Assembly (NCBI GenBank): GCA_025403435.1
Contig: CM046353.1
Coordinates: 19,679,875-19,743,874, forward strand
Direction of reading: 5' to 3'
Origin: Artocarpus heterophyllus
Lineage: Eukaryota; Streptophyta; Magnoliopsida; Rosales; Moraceae
Length of the DNA stretch: 64,000 bases
Shown here: piece after piece, positions 1 through 12,106 of the stretch
Layout: every line of letters begins with the position of its first letter
Numbering within the stretch: the stretch's first letter is position 1
Notes under the pieces: generated by a model
What the model saw: only the letters and a program-made list of their open reading frames with translations
Told to the model about the DNA's origin: nothing
Database searches by the model: none
Position numbers and translations under genes: made by a program

Positions 1-1375
1 CCATCCCTTACCAGCCTTTGAATCCTATTCAGGTTAATATGACCAAGGTGCAAATGCCAAAGATAAGTCTTATTAGAGTGAGAAGTTTTAAGCCTTTTAG
101 AGTTATTATCATTCATCTCAGCATTAAGCAATAAGTCCATCTTAGGTTTGATAAAATATAGATTATTTTGCATCTATCTAGAACAGATAAAAGATTTGTT
201 TGTATGAATCACCACTTTATCATTAAAAGAAACCAAATAGGAGTCTTTAAATAAACAAGCTATAGAAATTAAATTCCTTTTAAATTTAGGAACATAAAAA
301 CAATCTTGCAAAATTAAATTCCTATAATTATCAAAATAAAGATGGACATCTCCCACTACTTCCGTTGAGACCAAGGATCCATCGCCCATCCAAAGCGTGA
401 AGTCTTCATGTAGCAGACTTCTCGTTTCTTTGAACCCCTACAGAGAAACACAAATATGATTAGTTGCACTGGAATCTATGACCCAAATGTCACTCGATTC
501 CTCAACCAAACAAGTTTCTAAATACAGAATATCACACCTACCTCCTTTGGAAAGGAAGTCCTTGCAATGCTTCTTTATGTGCCCGACCTTCCCACAGAAG
601 AAGCACTTAAGCTTCTTCGGGTTCTTCTTCTTCGTCTTCTTGCTCTTGGTGCTAGCAGAAATAGAAGACTTCCCGTTCTTGGCCTGTTGCTTCTTTCCAT
701 TCCCAGAGTTAGGATTGGAACCAGAAGCAGCTATCATGTTGGACTTTCCACCCGCAAGAGACTCCCTGATCAGCAGCTCAAACTCCTATAACTGTTTCAT
801 TAATTCCATCAAGGTCATATCCTGTCTATTGCAGAAATTAAATGTAGCTCTAAACAGAATAAATTCCTTTGACAGAGTCTCGAAGACCATAGTCATCTGA
901 GTTTCAGCATTGATGTCGTCTCCATTGGTTTGTGCCTAAGCGAGGTAACCCATGACCAACATCATGTGCTCTTTTATAGATGTCCCCGGTCTCTGCTTAT
1001 AGTTTAAGAGTTTTTAAAGTGCCCCTTGCCGCTTGTTATGGCTTGGCCTCCAAACATGTCTTCAAGATTATCCAAGGTTTGCTTCACAATCTCATAATCC
1101 TGATGTTGAGCCTGCAGCACATTATTCATGCTAGCCATAACATAGCAGCTGGCCTGATCATTTGCATCTTTCCAACGATCATACGCTTTGGAATTGCTCA
1201 TTAGTTGAGTCTCTCGTAGGCTTGGGAGGACAAAGGGGTTGTCAGTACATATTTCAGTTTCTCAAAGGAGAGGACGATATCTAGGTTCTGTTTCCAATCA
1301 TTATAATTCTCTCCAGTTAATAGGTTTTTGTGAAGTATCGAAGATAAAGCATTTTAGATATTTTTTAATCTACAA
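1..1375 (-). pseudogene. Copia gag and start of pol (C2), degenerate
   Basis: Gag is readable from about 1375 (matching the ENYNDWK region of C1) to about 440 in several frames. The nucleocapsid zinc knuckle CFFCGKVGHIKKHC (CX2CX4HX4C), at about 555-600, follows a lysine-rich stretch. Pol begins with the protease motif DSSATNH at about 460-480, where Copia families normally have DSGATNH. A TAG stop follows at about 440, and the GAG-pre-integrase segment (PKFKRNLISIACLF) lies at 174-389. The DSS motif and the TAG stop are both shared with C1. Where C1 has a stop at 19384-19386, this copy keeps glutamine (CAG, at 993-995 on the plus strand as CTG). Known for the family: Gag forms the virus-like particle and the protease cleaves the polyprotein. 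Confidence 0.88.
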
Positions 1376-1528
1376 TAAAGAATCATATACCAAATATAAG
1401 CAAACATACAATAATAATTTAGTAAGATAACACAATCATGTAAAAACATACAATATATTTATGTGTCAAAACCTTGAAAATATCACAACCTTACAACAGA
1501 TAATTCCCAATTTAGAATTCAACAAGCT

Positions 1529-1828
1529 CCTAGGGGAGTCGTGCCACATTCAATCAGGAATATAGATCCCCTCCTGATTAATATATGCCATCCAGGACTT
1601 CGTATGCTCTAGCATATATTAATAATCGGTTCTTTGCCATTGATTTTATTAACAGATCTTCTAGGGGAGGTTAATAATAAAATTAACGTGAGTGTATAAC
1701 CATCGTTTCAATATTTTATCCATGATTTACAATCACCACCTAGGGGTGTGCAACCATAAATCATGCTAAAATACCTTATCCTCTCAGAGATTCAATCTGG
1801 TACATGATAGAAATCCCTTCCTAGGGGT
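1529..1828 (-). repeat. Four dispersed CCTAGGGG sites in the Copia leader
   Basis: CCTAGGGG or CTAGGGG occurs at 1529, 1661, 1739 and 1820, with intervals of 132, 78 and 81 bp. Related CCCCTAGG, CCCTTAGG and CCTCGAGG sites lie at the equivalent places of the C1 leader (about 18565-18860). Conservation between two diverged copies suggests a structural or regulatory leader element, but the function is unknown. Confidence 0.5.
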
Positions 1829-2320
1829 TGGGACCATCATGTTTTACCTATGGACCAACGATGGAGGCCTTAGGTTCTCTCTTCTAAAACCTTCTCCCAC
1901 TCAATCTTTTGAAATCAAGGTTTTATTTTAAGAACATGCATGAACAATTTTAATACGAGCGACACTCCCTATTCTATATGACATATTATCAATATACATG
2001 GCAAATCATATTATAATGCAGACAAGCAAAGTAATCAAGCAAAGCTACAAGCAAAATAATAACCGTAATATTATGGTTCCATAGAGAATAGAAAAATAAA
2101 GATTACAAGAGAATAATTGAAACATGTTATCGATTCTTCATTCTTAAACCCTCTCGCTGTATCCTTCCTCATGTAATGCCCATCTTCAAGTCTTCAATCC
2201 CTATGAATCGAACACTTCATATTTGGTCATATCCAAATTTAACATTTCTCAGAATTGTCCCAAAAAACAAAATTAAAACTGCAATGAAAAACTACACTTT
2301 TTCTGGAAAAATTTCTAGCT

Positions 2321-2573
2321 CTCGGTCGGCAAGTTGATCTGGGTGATCGGCCTGCCGGTCATGACCCATCGGCCTACCGATTATGCAGATCGGCCTACCG
2401 ACTCATGAAAGATCGGCCTGCCAAACTAAAAGTTTGGCCTGGTTTCATGAGTCGGCCTGCCACCAGAGCCTCCTGATTTCTACCCCGCTGATGGCCTACT
2501 GAACCTCACGTCTGGCCTGCCAATCTACAACCATCAGCCTGCCGAACTGGTGGGTTTGGCATGCCGACCAAGC
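2321..2573 (-). repeat. 22-bp palindromic-core repeat array in C2 leader
   Basis: Degenerate copies of TCGGCCTGCCGA (plus-strand reading) recur about every 22 bp. The GGCC of successive units starts at 2349, 2371, 2392, 2415, 2436 and 2454, and more diverged units follow to 2573. It is the reverse-strand counterpart of the array in C1 at 17837-18070. The last spacing, 18 bp, shows a small deletion. Confidence 0.85.
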
Positions 2574-2793
2574 AGAAATCTCCTATTCCAGAAAATACAA
2601 TATTTAATGCATTTTATCAATTTTTTTTTCAACAATTCAAAAACAAAAATTAGAGACTCAAGAAATACCTGGAAGCGCCATTATCAATCTTCCAGATCCG
2701 CCTTCCTGAATGATTATTTAATTACAAAATTTTTACAAATTTAAAATTAAATAATAATTCCTCAATAAAGAGATGGACTGCCATCTAATTATA

Positions 2794-2893
2794 NNNNNNN
2801 NNNNNNNNNNNNNNNNNNNNNNNNNNNNNNNNNNNNNNNNNNNNNNNNNNNNNNNNNNNNNNNNNNNNNNNNNNNNNNNNNNNNNNNNNNNNN
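2794..2893. other. Assembly gap of 100 N
   Basis: There are exactly 100 unknown bases, the usual placeholder for a gap of unknown size. A Copia leader lies on the left and a Gypsy integrase on the right, so the missing sequence should include at least the Copia 5' end and the Gypsy 3' end. Adjacency across this point is not reliable. Confidence 0.97.
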
Positions 2894-5202
2894 TTCGTCA
2901 CATGCTCCCATTTCCACCCTGGAATAGGAAGCGGCTGAAGCTGACCTGCAGGCTTCTGATGCTCAGCTTTCACCTGAAGACACGTCGAACACTTGGCCAC
3001 GTACTCGCGAACATCTTTCTTCATGCCTCTCCACCAATACTCTTCAAATCACGATACATCTTGGTGCTCCCCGGATGAATAGAACTGAGACCTATGAGCT
3101 TCATCTAGAACGGCTTTCGTCACCTCGGCGATAACTGGAACTGCAAGACGCTCCCGGAAGTACAACGATCCATCTGCATGCACGCTCCATTCCTCGAACT
3201 GCCCCGTTCTGAATCCGCGACCAAATCCCCTGCAAATGTCGATCCTGCCACTGACCTTGCTTCACCATCCGAACAAGAGCTGGAGTCGCTTCCACATGAT
3301 ATAACAAAACTCGATCACCGTCTTCATGATACTGTAGCCGATACTCACTCACTGTCGCATCCCTGCTCCAGTCCTCAAAAATCAAACAAGCGAGAATCCC
3401 TGAAGACTTCCTGCTAAGCGCGTCCGCTACCACATTAGCTTTCCGGGATGATACTGCAACGCGAAATCATAATCCTCCATGTACTACCCATCTGCGCTGC
3501 CTCAATTGAGATCCCTCTGAGTGAACAAATATCTCAAAACTCTTGTGATCGGAGAAGACTTGAAACGACGCTCCATACAAGTAACATCTCCAAATCTTCA
3601 GCGCGTAGATCACCGCCGCAAGCTCTAAATCGTGAGTGTAGGATAATTCCGCTCGTGAGGGTCGTAGCTGTCTCGATCCGTACACAACCACACGTCCAAG
3701 CTGCATCAACATGCATCCAAGTCCACGCCCTGAAGCAATCAGCATAAACCTCATACGACTCGTCACTGCTAGGAATAACCAACACTAGAGCTGAAGTCAA
3801 CCGTTTCTTCAATTCCTGAAAAGAGCAGAGCTCACATCTTCATCCCCTCAAACCTGACATTTTTCTTGATCAATCTCGTCAACGGAGCTGCGATCTTCAA
3901 AAAATCCTTACAAATTTCCTGTAATATCCAGCAAGACCTAAGAAGCTGCGAATCTTCGCTACATTCCTTGGTCGTTCCCACTCCAATATAGCTTCAATCT
4001 TGGACGGATCCACTGAAATACCGTGCTCCGAAATGACAATGACCCAGAAACATTGACCTCAGTAAAACCAAAATTCACATTTTTCCCTCTTAGCATACAA
4101 CTGGTGCTCCCCGCAGGAGTCTGAAGGCACGATTCCGAAGATGCTGCTCATGCTCCCCCAAGTCTAGAATACACAAGATGTCGTCGATGACACGATCACA
4201 AACTGATCCAGATACGGTCTAAATACCCTGTTCATCAGAATCCATAAAAATCTGCTGGAGCATTCGTCAACCCGAAAGACATAACCAGGACTCAAAGTGC
4301 CCATACCGAGTCCGAAAAGCTGTCTGAAGGGATATCCTCTTCCTTGATCCTGAGCTGATTGATTAACCTGACCGCAAAATCATCTTCGAGAAGTATCGCG
4401 AAGCCTCCCAACTGATCAAATAGCTCATCAATCCTAGGCAAGGGAGACTTGTTCTTCACCGTAACACGATTCAGCTGCCGATATCTACACATACCTGAGA
4501 GTCCCATCGTGCTGCTTAGCAAACAAAAACGGGTGCTCCCCACGGAGATGTGCTATTTCGAATATACCCTTTATCAGCAAGCTCCTGAGTTGCTTCCTCA
4601 TTCCTTCATTTCTGGCCGGCGCCATCCGATAAGGGTGCCATAGAAAATCGATGATGTCCCTGGAAACAACTCAAGACCAAACTCAATCTCCCGATGCTGT
4701 GGTAATCCGGCAACTCATCAGGGAAAACATTCTCGAAACTCATCGAACCACTAGAATCGCTACACTATCCCTCGAAACATAGGGCTCGCCATCTAGATGG
4801 CAGAAAAGCAAAACAATCTAGATTCCTTCGCCCTCCTAAACACGACTTCATGAGACGCTCGCTCATTAACCAATCACCACCACCCTAGTAAGTGATCACC
4901 GTCCCCCTATCAGACACTAGGGTTACTTTCCTAAGTTGCAGTCCACGACTGCACTATACCTGGACAAGCAGTCCCTCCCTAAGATTACTCATAGGAGCTC
5001 ATGGGGAGTATAATCAAATCACTTTTCAAAATCTCATCCTCAATCTTTATCTTACATGATTTACACATACAATTCACACACACCCACCCAAGGGAGAAGT
5101 TATAACTAGGGGTTCATTAACTCTTCTACCTCTAATCCAAGGCATGTACAAAAGAACTCGAAATGAGAGAATGAGAGGCACCGGTATCGAATAAAACACG
5201 AG
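2894..5202 (-). pseudogene. Gypsy pol (G1): protease, RT, RNase H, integrase start
   Basis: The protease active-site block FDTGASHSLISSSFVHAL is at about 5140-5200 with the catalytic DTG intact. RT is readable only in pieces: [19 protein letters not shown] at about 4380-4460, then [12 protein letters not shown] sequence near 4300. RNase H (ASGRGLGCMLMQ, HDLELAAVIYALKIWR, FSDHKS) is at 3467-3766. The integrase zinc-binding end (VREYVAKCSTCLQVKAEHQKP, HHCC type) is at about 2925-3024 and stops at the N gap. Frameshifts within RT rule out an active enzyme. The domain order RT-RNase H-integrase is the Gypsy order. Confidence 0.88.
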
Positions 5203-6439
5203 CTAAGGATCTAGAAACCAAAACCATACCATCGACAACCGCTTTACCAGCCTGAGAATCTGACCCTCCAGATGCCATTGCATGAACCTGCACTGGCGCT
5301 TTCCCTTTTCCTCTACTGACATTACTGGGTCCCGGATTACTCGGTCGATGCTGCTGAGATGGAGATGACTGCACACTACCTGTACTCGGTGCTCTATACT
5401 GAGGAACACTACGCTGAAAATACTGCGGTTGTTGCCCCCGTGCCGGATATGAGAATTGCTGAGGAGAAAACTGCAGATACTGCAACTGCGGGTACTACGG
5501 AGGCGGAGGTAGGGTCTGAGGCTGAGGTTGAGATGAACGACTGGCATCCTCCCCAGTCTACGATCCAAGAACGAGCATTCCTGATCGGGCAATTCCTCTT
5601 GATGTGTCCGGGCTGCTGACAGAAATGACAATGGAAGCTGTAGGGATTGCTGCGCCCGCTGCCAGATGAACTGTTGCTGCCACTGTCGCACCGCCTTGCT
5701 TGCCTTTCCCCGGAGCTGGACGACTACTGGTTCTCTTCCTGCCACTCCTCTGCGGTCCTCCTGAAGCCTTGGCTCGATCCTCACAATACTGCACATAATC
5801 ATTCTCCACAGAGATCACCGACGACATAAGCTCTCCAAAACTCCTAAGCCGTAGAGCAACCAACTGCCGTCGAATAGGAGCCTTGAGTCCTTCCTGGAAC
5901 TTGATACACTTCTCGCGCTCCGATGCCACCGCTGATGGAGCAAACCTGGCCAACTCGTTAAACTTTGCCTCATACTCCCGGACTGACAGATCACCTTGCT
6001 GCAATCTATAAAACTCAGCTGCCTTCTGGTCCCTATATCCCTGCAGAAATACCGATCATAGAACAGCTCCTCGAACTTGTCCCAACTGATATCACCACCG
6101 CGCTCCAGACGCTTAGTCTATTTCCACCAAGTGTTGGCGCCACCCTCGAGCTTATACGCTGCGAATTCCACACGATACTCCTCAGGCACACCAAGAGTAT
6201 CTAAGTGCTTTAGGATCGAATCCAACCAATATTCTGCTAACTGCGGATCCCCATTGCCATCAAAAGTTGGAATAGACGCCCGCTGGAATTCCTTAAAGAA
6301 CGCATGCCGACTACCAACACTGGAGTCTTTTCGGTCTAGCCCTGGCTGCCATTTGCCGGAAAGCCGCAAACATAGACCTCATCATGCTCTCGTCATTTCC
6401 GAACTCGGCGTCAGCAGTCGAACGACGTCTAGGTGCCAT
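5203..6439 (-). pseudogene. Gypsy gag (G1), frame-broken
   Basis: The likely start is the ATG at 6439-6437 (MAPRRRSTADAEFG), the same start as gag of G2 and G3. The capsid-like region follows (PTFDGNGDPQLAEYWLDS, then EEYRVEFAAYKLEGGANTWWK) at about 6270-6118. After a stop the second half (LSVREYEAKFNELARFAPS) is read at 6004-5560. A zinc knuckle CHFCQQPGHIKRNC lies at about 5590-5635 in another frame. At least two frame changes separate these blocks. Gag is the structural particle protein; this copy cannot make it as a single chain. Confidence 0.87.
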
Positions 6440-6519
6440 TCTCTCACTTCTGAAGACAAAGTTTGGACTGTCAGAGGTATTTCATTGTCAAACCTATGTG
6501 TGCACAATTCCCAAGGTTC

Positions 6520-6544
6520 ATAACCTTGGGCTCTGATACCATTC
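6520..6544 (-). other. Primer-binding site of G1
   Basis: Directly inside the LTR the minus strand reads GAATGGTATCAGAGCCCAAGG. TGGTATCAGAG is complementary to the 3' end of initiator methionine tRNA, the usual primer for plant LTR retrotransposons. The placement fixes the inner LTR edge at 6545. Confidence 0.88.
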
Positions 6545-8005
6545 TGTCACGCCCCGGAGTACGGAAGGTGACGTGGCGGAATATTTAGGTTAATTAAAAG
6601 AGGATTTAATTGAAATTAAGAGTTTAAAAATCCAATTAAGCAAGAAATAAAGAGATTTTCCACCACATTTGATAAACGAATTTATAAATTTATAAATATT
6701 AAGCAAATAATAATAATTAAATAAAAACCGCGAATATGGGTTCCACAACCCACAACTTGTGCACACACATGGTTCTGACAATATCATAATACAGTTACAG
6801 TCCAAGTACAAATAAAGTTAAGTCTTACATGCCTTGATTAAATAATACCGAATATAAATAAATTCTCCTATTGCTCCTGAGTTCGGTCTGAAGAATCTTC
6901 TCCAAACCTAGAGGGGAAACCACCTAGAGGGGGGAATTTAAAACAGATAAAACGTGAGCGAAAGGCTCAGTAGGACTAAGTTTTATAAAATAATTTAATG
7001 CAAAGAAACATAGCATTATTAGAAGTTATTCAAAAGGACACTTAAATAAATAATTAAATAAATAAATAAATACTTTGAGTAGAACCGTTCTGGCACAGAA
7101 CAGTCTACTCGTCAAATCAAAACACCATTTCGCTTTTACCTAGGCAAACCATGATATCACCACCGTAGTGGCCCAGCTGGGTTTCGGGACCTGCCCCCAA
7201 GGTCGATCGCTACACGACCCGATCTCTAATATGGCATCATGCCTATGTGTTTATTATCATTATCATTCAAAACCCAATTACCGAGTGTTGTCAATTACAT
7301 TCATTATGAAATTCATTTCATAATCACGGTATATTAAAATATAACCGATAAAACCATTTTCAAACAACCGTTGAAAACATTTTGATAGAAATCATTTTCA
7401 AAGCCAAATCATTTTGAAATTAGGCTACCAAGGAAACAGGATAGAAGTCCTACCTCAATACTCGTGCCGGTACCCCACACCGTAATCCCGGTCCGCTATA
7501 CGTTAGCTCCACGGAACCACGAACGATCCTCGAATCGAAGCTTCAATCCACGATTTCGGTTGCCGAATCACGTCCCCGAGCTTCCTCCTCGCTAACCCGA
7601 AGCTTGGATTCGAATGTGGTTTCAAAATTTTTGAAAGAGATTGAAAGAGAGAGGGGCTGCCGAGAGAGAGAGGAAAGAGAGAGAGAGGTGCGTGAGTATG
7701 AGGAGAGAGAGAGAGGAGAAGGAAATAAATAGGGAAAATCAGTGGGCGGTTTTACTGTGCGAAAACCATGTGCCGCTCACGGTTTTGCAAAACGGAGTAT
7801 TTTTAACATTTTACAAATTGTGGTGTTTTAAAACTCAAAACATCATTTTAAAACAATAAGAAATATTTTGGATTCATCAATTTAACAAAACAACCAAAAT
7901 TCAAAATCCAACCAAATAATCTAATAAATGTTAAAACGTTATTTATGGCACATTAATTCATCATTTACATTTACCTTAACATTAAATAAATTTCGGGACG
8001 TTACA
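6545..8005 (-). repeat. 5' LTR of Gypsy G1
   Basis: On the minus strand it starts TGTAACGTCCC at 8005 and ends GTGACA at 6545, the standard TG...CA ends. It is 1461 bp long. A GA-rich tract at about 7630-7725 (CT-rich in sense), next to a TATA-like CTATTTATT, is the likely core promoter and transcript start region; the same arrangement is seen in G2 and G3. No array of the 22-bp repeat is visible in this LTR. Confidence 0.9.
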
Positions 8006-8945
8006 ACATAAGCAGAAGGGAGATCAATAACGCTAGCTGTAATAACTTCCTCTCCATGCCTTTGGTTTTTCTTTCCACGTACACTTTTTTTTTCGATGGT
8101 CACAAACGCTTTGCACTTTGTTCTAGTACTTTTAGCCAGGAAACATACACATGTGTGTGTGTATATATATATATATACATATCATTATATTATCCTCCAC
8201 CCTAATTTAGTGTTTACCATGCCCATCATTATTTAATTTTAGATTTCAAGGACATACTATTTACAACCTTTTGTTTTCATTTAAAATCATATAATATTTG
8301 ATTTCAGATTCTGTGGAAATTCTAACTTATAACTTTTGCTTTCAATATGCTAAGGATATCTAATATTAGATTACAAGTGCAGTTTAACAAACTTTGCATT
8401 CGATATGATAGGACAATCAATTTTAGAAAATTTTTTTTTTTGAAGGAAATCAAGTTTAGATTATGATCAGGACATTTGTATACTTAACAAATAAAAAACA
8501 AAAAAAAAACTATTGCCACATTTTCTCTTATTTTTCTATGAAAACATAGCATAATTATATACCATTACTTTACTTTTTATTTACAACTCTCTGCCACTCT
8601 TTCATATCACAAAATTGCTATTGTGATATTTTACCCACTATTTCTTTTTCTTCCCATTTGAGTGGAAAATTAGTGGTGGACTGGAAACTAGTTTGTTTGC
8701 CCTCTCTTTCTGAAAAGGAGTGAAATAGCACAAAAATTAGAAATATTACACATTATCAATTCTACTAAATAGTATTTTTGAGGAAACAAAAGCCCTAAAA
8801 TGCCCCTAGATCTAATTTTTCTTTATTCATCTCACACTCTTCTCTGTCTTTAGTTCTCTTTCTTCCTTCTCTGAATGATCTTCACTCTCCTTGCGATAGA
8901 ATTCTACCAACGCATAGATCTGACGTTGTTCATCATTGGTAGCTA
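8006..8945. other. AT-rich stretch without a recognised gene
   Basis: No coding pattern, LTR edge or RNA gene is visible. A mixed TG/TA microsatellite lies at about 8151-8178. The sequence begins directly at the outer edge of the G1 LTR, so its first bases (ACATA) are one half of the G1 target site; the other half is lost. Confidence 0.6.
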
Positions 8946-10940
8946 TTCAGATAGATGCCCTCAAAGCATATGATATTTTGTAAATGACATATTTATAAAG
9001 AAATAGAGAGAATTTATTCATCTTATTTGCATGTATACACTTTGAATATTTTATGAATATCATTAAAATTCCTTAATTATCTATGTACCTTTAAATATTA
9101 TATATAAGTGTGTCATATACAAGAGGATAGTATTTAATAATCATAATAAAAATGGTCAGTAACATATGATTAATTATTATAATTAATTATTCAATTGAAG
9201 TATAGAATCTTTAATTGAGAGTTACTAGTGCAAGTCATTTCCATTAAGAATGGGATGAACTGTTAATGTAGTGAATTATTAAATAAGTGCACTATAGATA
9301 ATGAGATTATGTAGGACCAGGACATGATGTGATATAAATAACTTATACTTTCCATTAATTATAGCAAGTTCTAATCACGTCGACTAATGACCATGTATAA
9401 AATAATCTTAATCCTAAGTTATTAACAGACTCCTATTTATAGATTTGTATCTTTTGATTTACTCACTACCAATTAAAGAATCTAATCCCATCCCTTGCAT
9501 TTTGGAGACATAATGAGGTAACTAGCTAGGAATTTTAACATTACAAGACAAGGCCATTCCTTCTCTAATGAGAAGCAAATAAATAATTCTATTGAGTATT
9601 GATTTAGGGCTTGAATAATAAAAGAGCTCAATTTGTGATTACGTTTATTAATTTATTATTAATTAAAGAATCAATGGCACTCAATGATAAGGAAGTAATT
9701 AGAGAGATTGATGGATTTTACTTAGCTTAATTATGAATTACGGAGGATCAACTTTTATATAATGACTATATCAAATGAACGACTTTAAAAGATGAGAAAT
9801 TATATATCATAATTTGAAGAATGCAATTCCAAGTATTTAGTAGAGTTACATTTGAATTAATAAAAATGTAATATATTAATTACAAAGTTTAATTAATATA
9901 TTGGTTTTATTGGTGCTTGAAATTATGAATCTATTAGTCTCTACCATCCTTGTACACACTGTTTAGACAAGTAGAATTGATGGTTTAAATAATTAATTTA
10001 TAATTATAGAATTCTAAATTAAATACCACTCTAAATAAATTAATTATAAATTAATTTATATTTATTAAATAATAAGATTATTTAATAAATAATTTATAAA
10101 TTATTAAATAATGAGCATTTAATAAATAATTAATTTTGAAAGACACACAATAGATGGGCCCACTGTGTATGGTGTGCATAGTAATGAGGGAAAGTCTTTG
10201 TGCACTCCAAAGCTTGATTACCAAGTTTTCAAATCTAGAATTTCCGTCTTTGGATAAATATGATTTAATTCAAATATGAAAAGTTAAATTTGGAAACAAA
10301 TGAGTTTGGGTAACAAGCAGTATTCTCACATGCACTATTTAGAGGTTGGCGCTATATGCATAGAAAATCTCTCTATGAGCTGTGCCTATTACAGTAGTTA
10401 GAAGGGAAACTTGTGTCTTTTATTTAATTAAATATCTGACATTAAATTTAAATAATGAATCTTTCCAAATTAATTGAGTCTCTCATTCTCTATAAATAGA
10501 GGTCTCCTCGATTCATTCTTTACAATTGAGAGTCTTGGTGAGACTACAAAAACTCTGCCAAACATCCTAGTGCACGCGTGTTGAGAGAGAAAGAAAGAAA
10601 AGAAGTGTTCATAGTCCCATGACCTGTTTTGCTCAATCATTGAGATTAACGGGTGACTAAAGTGAGAAGAATGATCTTTTGGAAACCTTAATTCGTTATA
10701 CACCTACCCGTTCGTCCATCTGGTGCAAAAGACAAGCCAAGGAAGATGGTGGTTTCATCCTTTAGAGATCATCTTTGTAATATGAGTTTCCCAATTATCT
10801 CTTATTAACCGAGCAAGTAATGTTTATATATTTATTTAGCGATAAATTAATAAATCTATAGCATGTTTTAACAAATGTTGTGTGAAAATTTTTGTTATAT
10901 ATGTTCCACATCATAACCACGTTTCTGCTATTTTTGTGAA
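8946..10940 (+). repeat. Probable Copia-type LTR of another family, edges uncertain
   Basis: The left part carries a block (GATGCCCTCAAAGCA, then a region like TTTATAAAG...GAATTTATT) that resembles the start of the C1 LTR (ATGCCCTAAGGAG...AATAAAGAATTTATT). About 1.5 kb further on is a TATA box with a similar context (CTATAAATAGAGG, then CAATTGAGAG), again matching the C1 LTR layout. No primer-binding site, internal coding region or target duplication could be found, so it would be a solo or isolated LTR. The edges are approximate and the call is an inference from layout. Confidence 0.45.
10491..10498 (+). promoter_or_regulatory. TATA box of the putative LTR
   Basis: TATAAATA sits in the context CTCTATAAATAGAGG, about 40 bp before CAATTGAGAG. 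The Copia LTRs at 16919 and 24564 have the same arrangement (CTCTATAAATAGGG followed by CAATTGAGAG or a close variant). Confidence 0.5.
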
Positions 10941-12106
10941 AATTATTTTCTAAAACCAAGAGTTGCAACCTTCAACTATAGTATAGAAGCTTCGACGAAT
11001 GCAACAAGATTAGATAAAAAATGCAATCACAAACAAAGAATGGGTAGTCTGGTAGGTCTCGAGGGAAGCACTAAATTAAACCTTATTTAAAGTATTGTTG
11101 TAATCAAGTATAGTGATGAGTGAGAGTCATTTTCGTAGTGGACTGGCTCTAATTAATTAGGCATTGACACTAAAACTTAAGAAACAATAATACTAAACAC
11201 AATTGGGCATTTTGAAAATTAACTAAATGACTAAACTAAAAAAAAACACAAGAAATTAAACAAACATGAAACAATAATAATAAAACCGGTCAAAAATCAT
11301 TAGCCACCACTAAACAATAAATAATAAAATTATTCCTAATCTTCTATTGAAACTATCAACCATGGATAACAACAAGCTTTGCTACCCTAATCTTTCCTTA
11401 TTGTGTCGTTAAGCAAAACAAGCTCTTCATTTAATTCCTTTCCATTAAATAACTTAGAATAAGCTCTCTATATTTAACCTAATAGAAGCATTTAAGATGA
11501 GAAAAAGAGGTTGATCAAGCTAGTAATCATACAAGCTCCGATCATTTAACCTAGGTTATCTTCTACATATGACTATACAAAAGTTTGACCATGATCAATG
11601 ATTACAATCTGCTACTAATGACTAAAAACTCAAGGCAATTACAGATCAAGATTCATAATCTAGCATTAGATAATTTCATGCACAAGTGCTTCTGCACCTA
11701 ATTAAAACAAGAAAATAATCATAAACGATAAGTATGGAAAAACATAAAGAATCTCAACTAGAAATCCTTCTACGTAGATGGTTCTCCATGATCCTACACT
11801 GGAGCTCTCCTCTTTCTCTTCTTCTTATTTTTCATCTCCTAAGATGGCTAAAAAAACTAAGAAAAAGCTAGTGGAAGCTTTTATGTTTTGTGTTCTAAGG
11901 TGGGATATTTATAGTTTAGCATTTGAGGATGAAAAAGGGAAAGTTCAAATCAATTTTAGGTAAAAAATAGAGTAAAAATCCATTTGGTTGCGTTGGGGTG
12001 CAACACTCCTCACGTAGGCCCGCAATGGGATGCAATCAGCAGCCTCTAGGTAGCAAGGGGCTCACGGGTGCTCACGTGTTTCAGCTATAGGCTCAGATTT
12101 CTTGCC
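10941..12106. other. Unidentified sequence, possibly Gypsy LTR
   Basis: No gene is recognised. A short G+C-richer patch at about 11985-12070 (GTTGCGTTGGGGTGCAACACTCC) inside AT-rich DNA resembles the LTRs of Athila/Tat-type Gypsy elements. That would fit its position beyond the 3' end of the minus-strand Gypsy G5. This is an impression only and was not tested. Confidence 0.3.

Larger units (their letters stand above)
1..2793 (-). mobile_element. Copia retrotransposon fragment C2 (leader, gag, start of pol)
   Basis: Reading the minus strand from 2793 downwards gives the non-coding leader (about 2793-1380), then gag, then the start of pol, which runs off the window edge. The leader is collinear with that of the complete Copia C1 (17319-18985) and includes the same 22-bp repeat array, so C1 and C2 are one family. 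No LTR is present: the leader meets the N gap where the primer-binding site and 5' LTR should be. The copy is broken by stops and frameshifts and is not functional. The superfamily is certain; the lineage within Copia was not assigned. Confidence 0.92.
2894..8005 (-). mobile_element. Gypsy chromovirus G1 (5' LTR, gag, pol to integrase)
   Basis: The order on the minus strand is 5' LTR (8005-6545), primer-binding site, gag (from 6439), protease, reverse transcriptase, RNase H and the zinc-binding start of integrase, which is cut by the N gap. Motif wording ([32 protein letters not shown]) matches plant chromoviruses of the Tekay/Del type. The 3' LTR is not present. The reading frame is interrupted in gag and RT, so the copy is dead, though less decayed than the other Gypsy copies. 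It is richer in G+C than its surroundings, as expected for a younger insertion. Confidence 0.93.

Noticed and set aside
478..900. 140-codon plus-strand open frame
   Set aside because: It is the antisense of the lysine-rich Copia gag and zinc knuckle; the minus strand explains it.
11778..11963. 61-codon lysine-rich open frame
   Set aside because: Short, no homologue recognised, next to LTR-like DNA; insufficient to call a gene.
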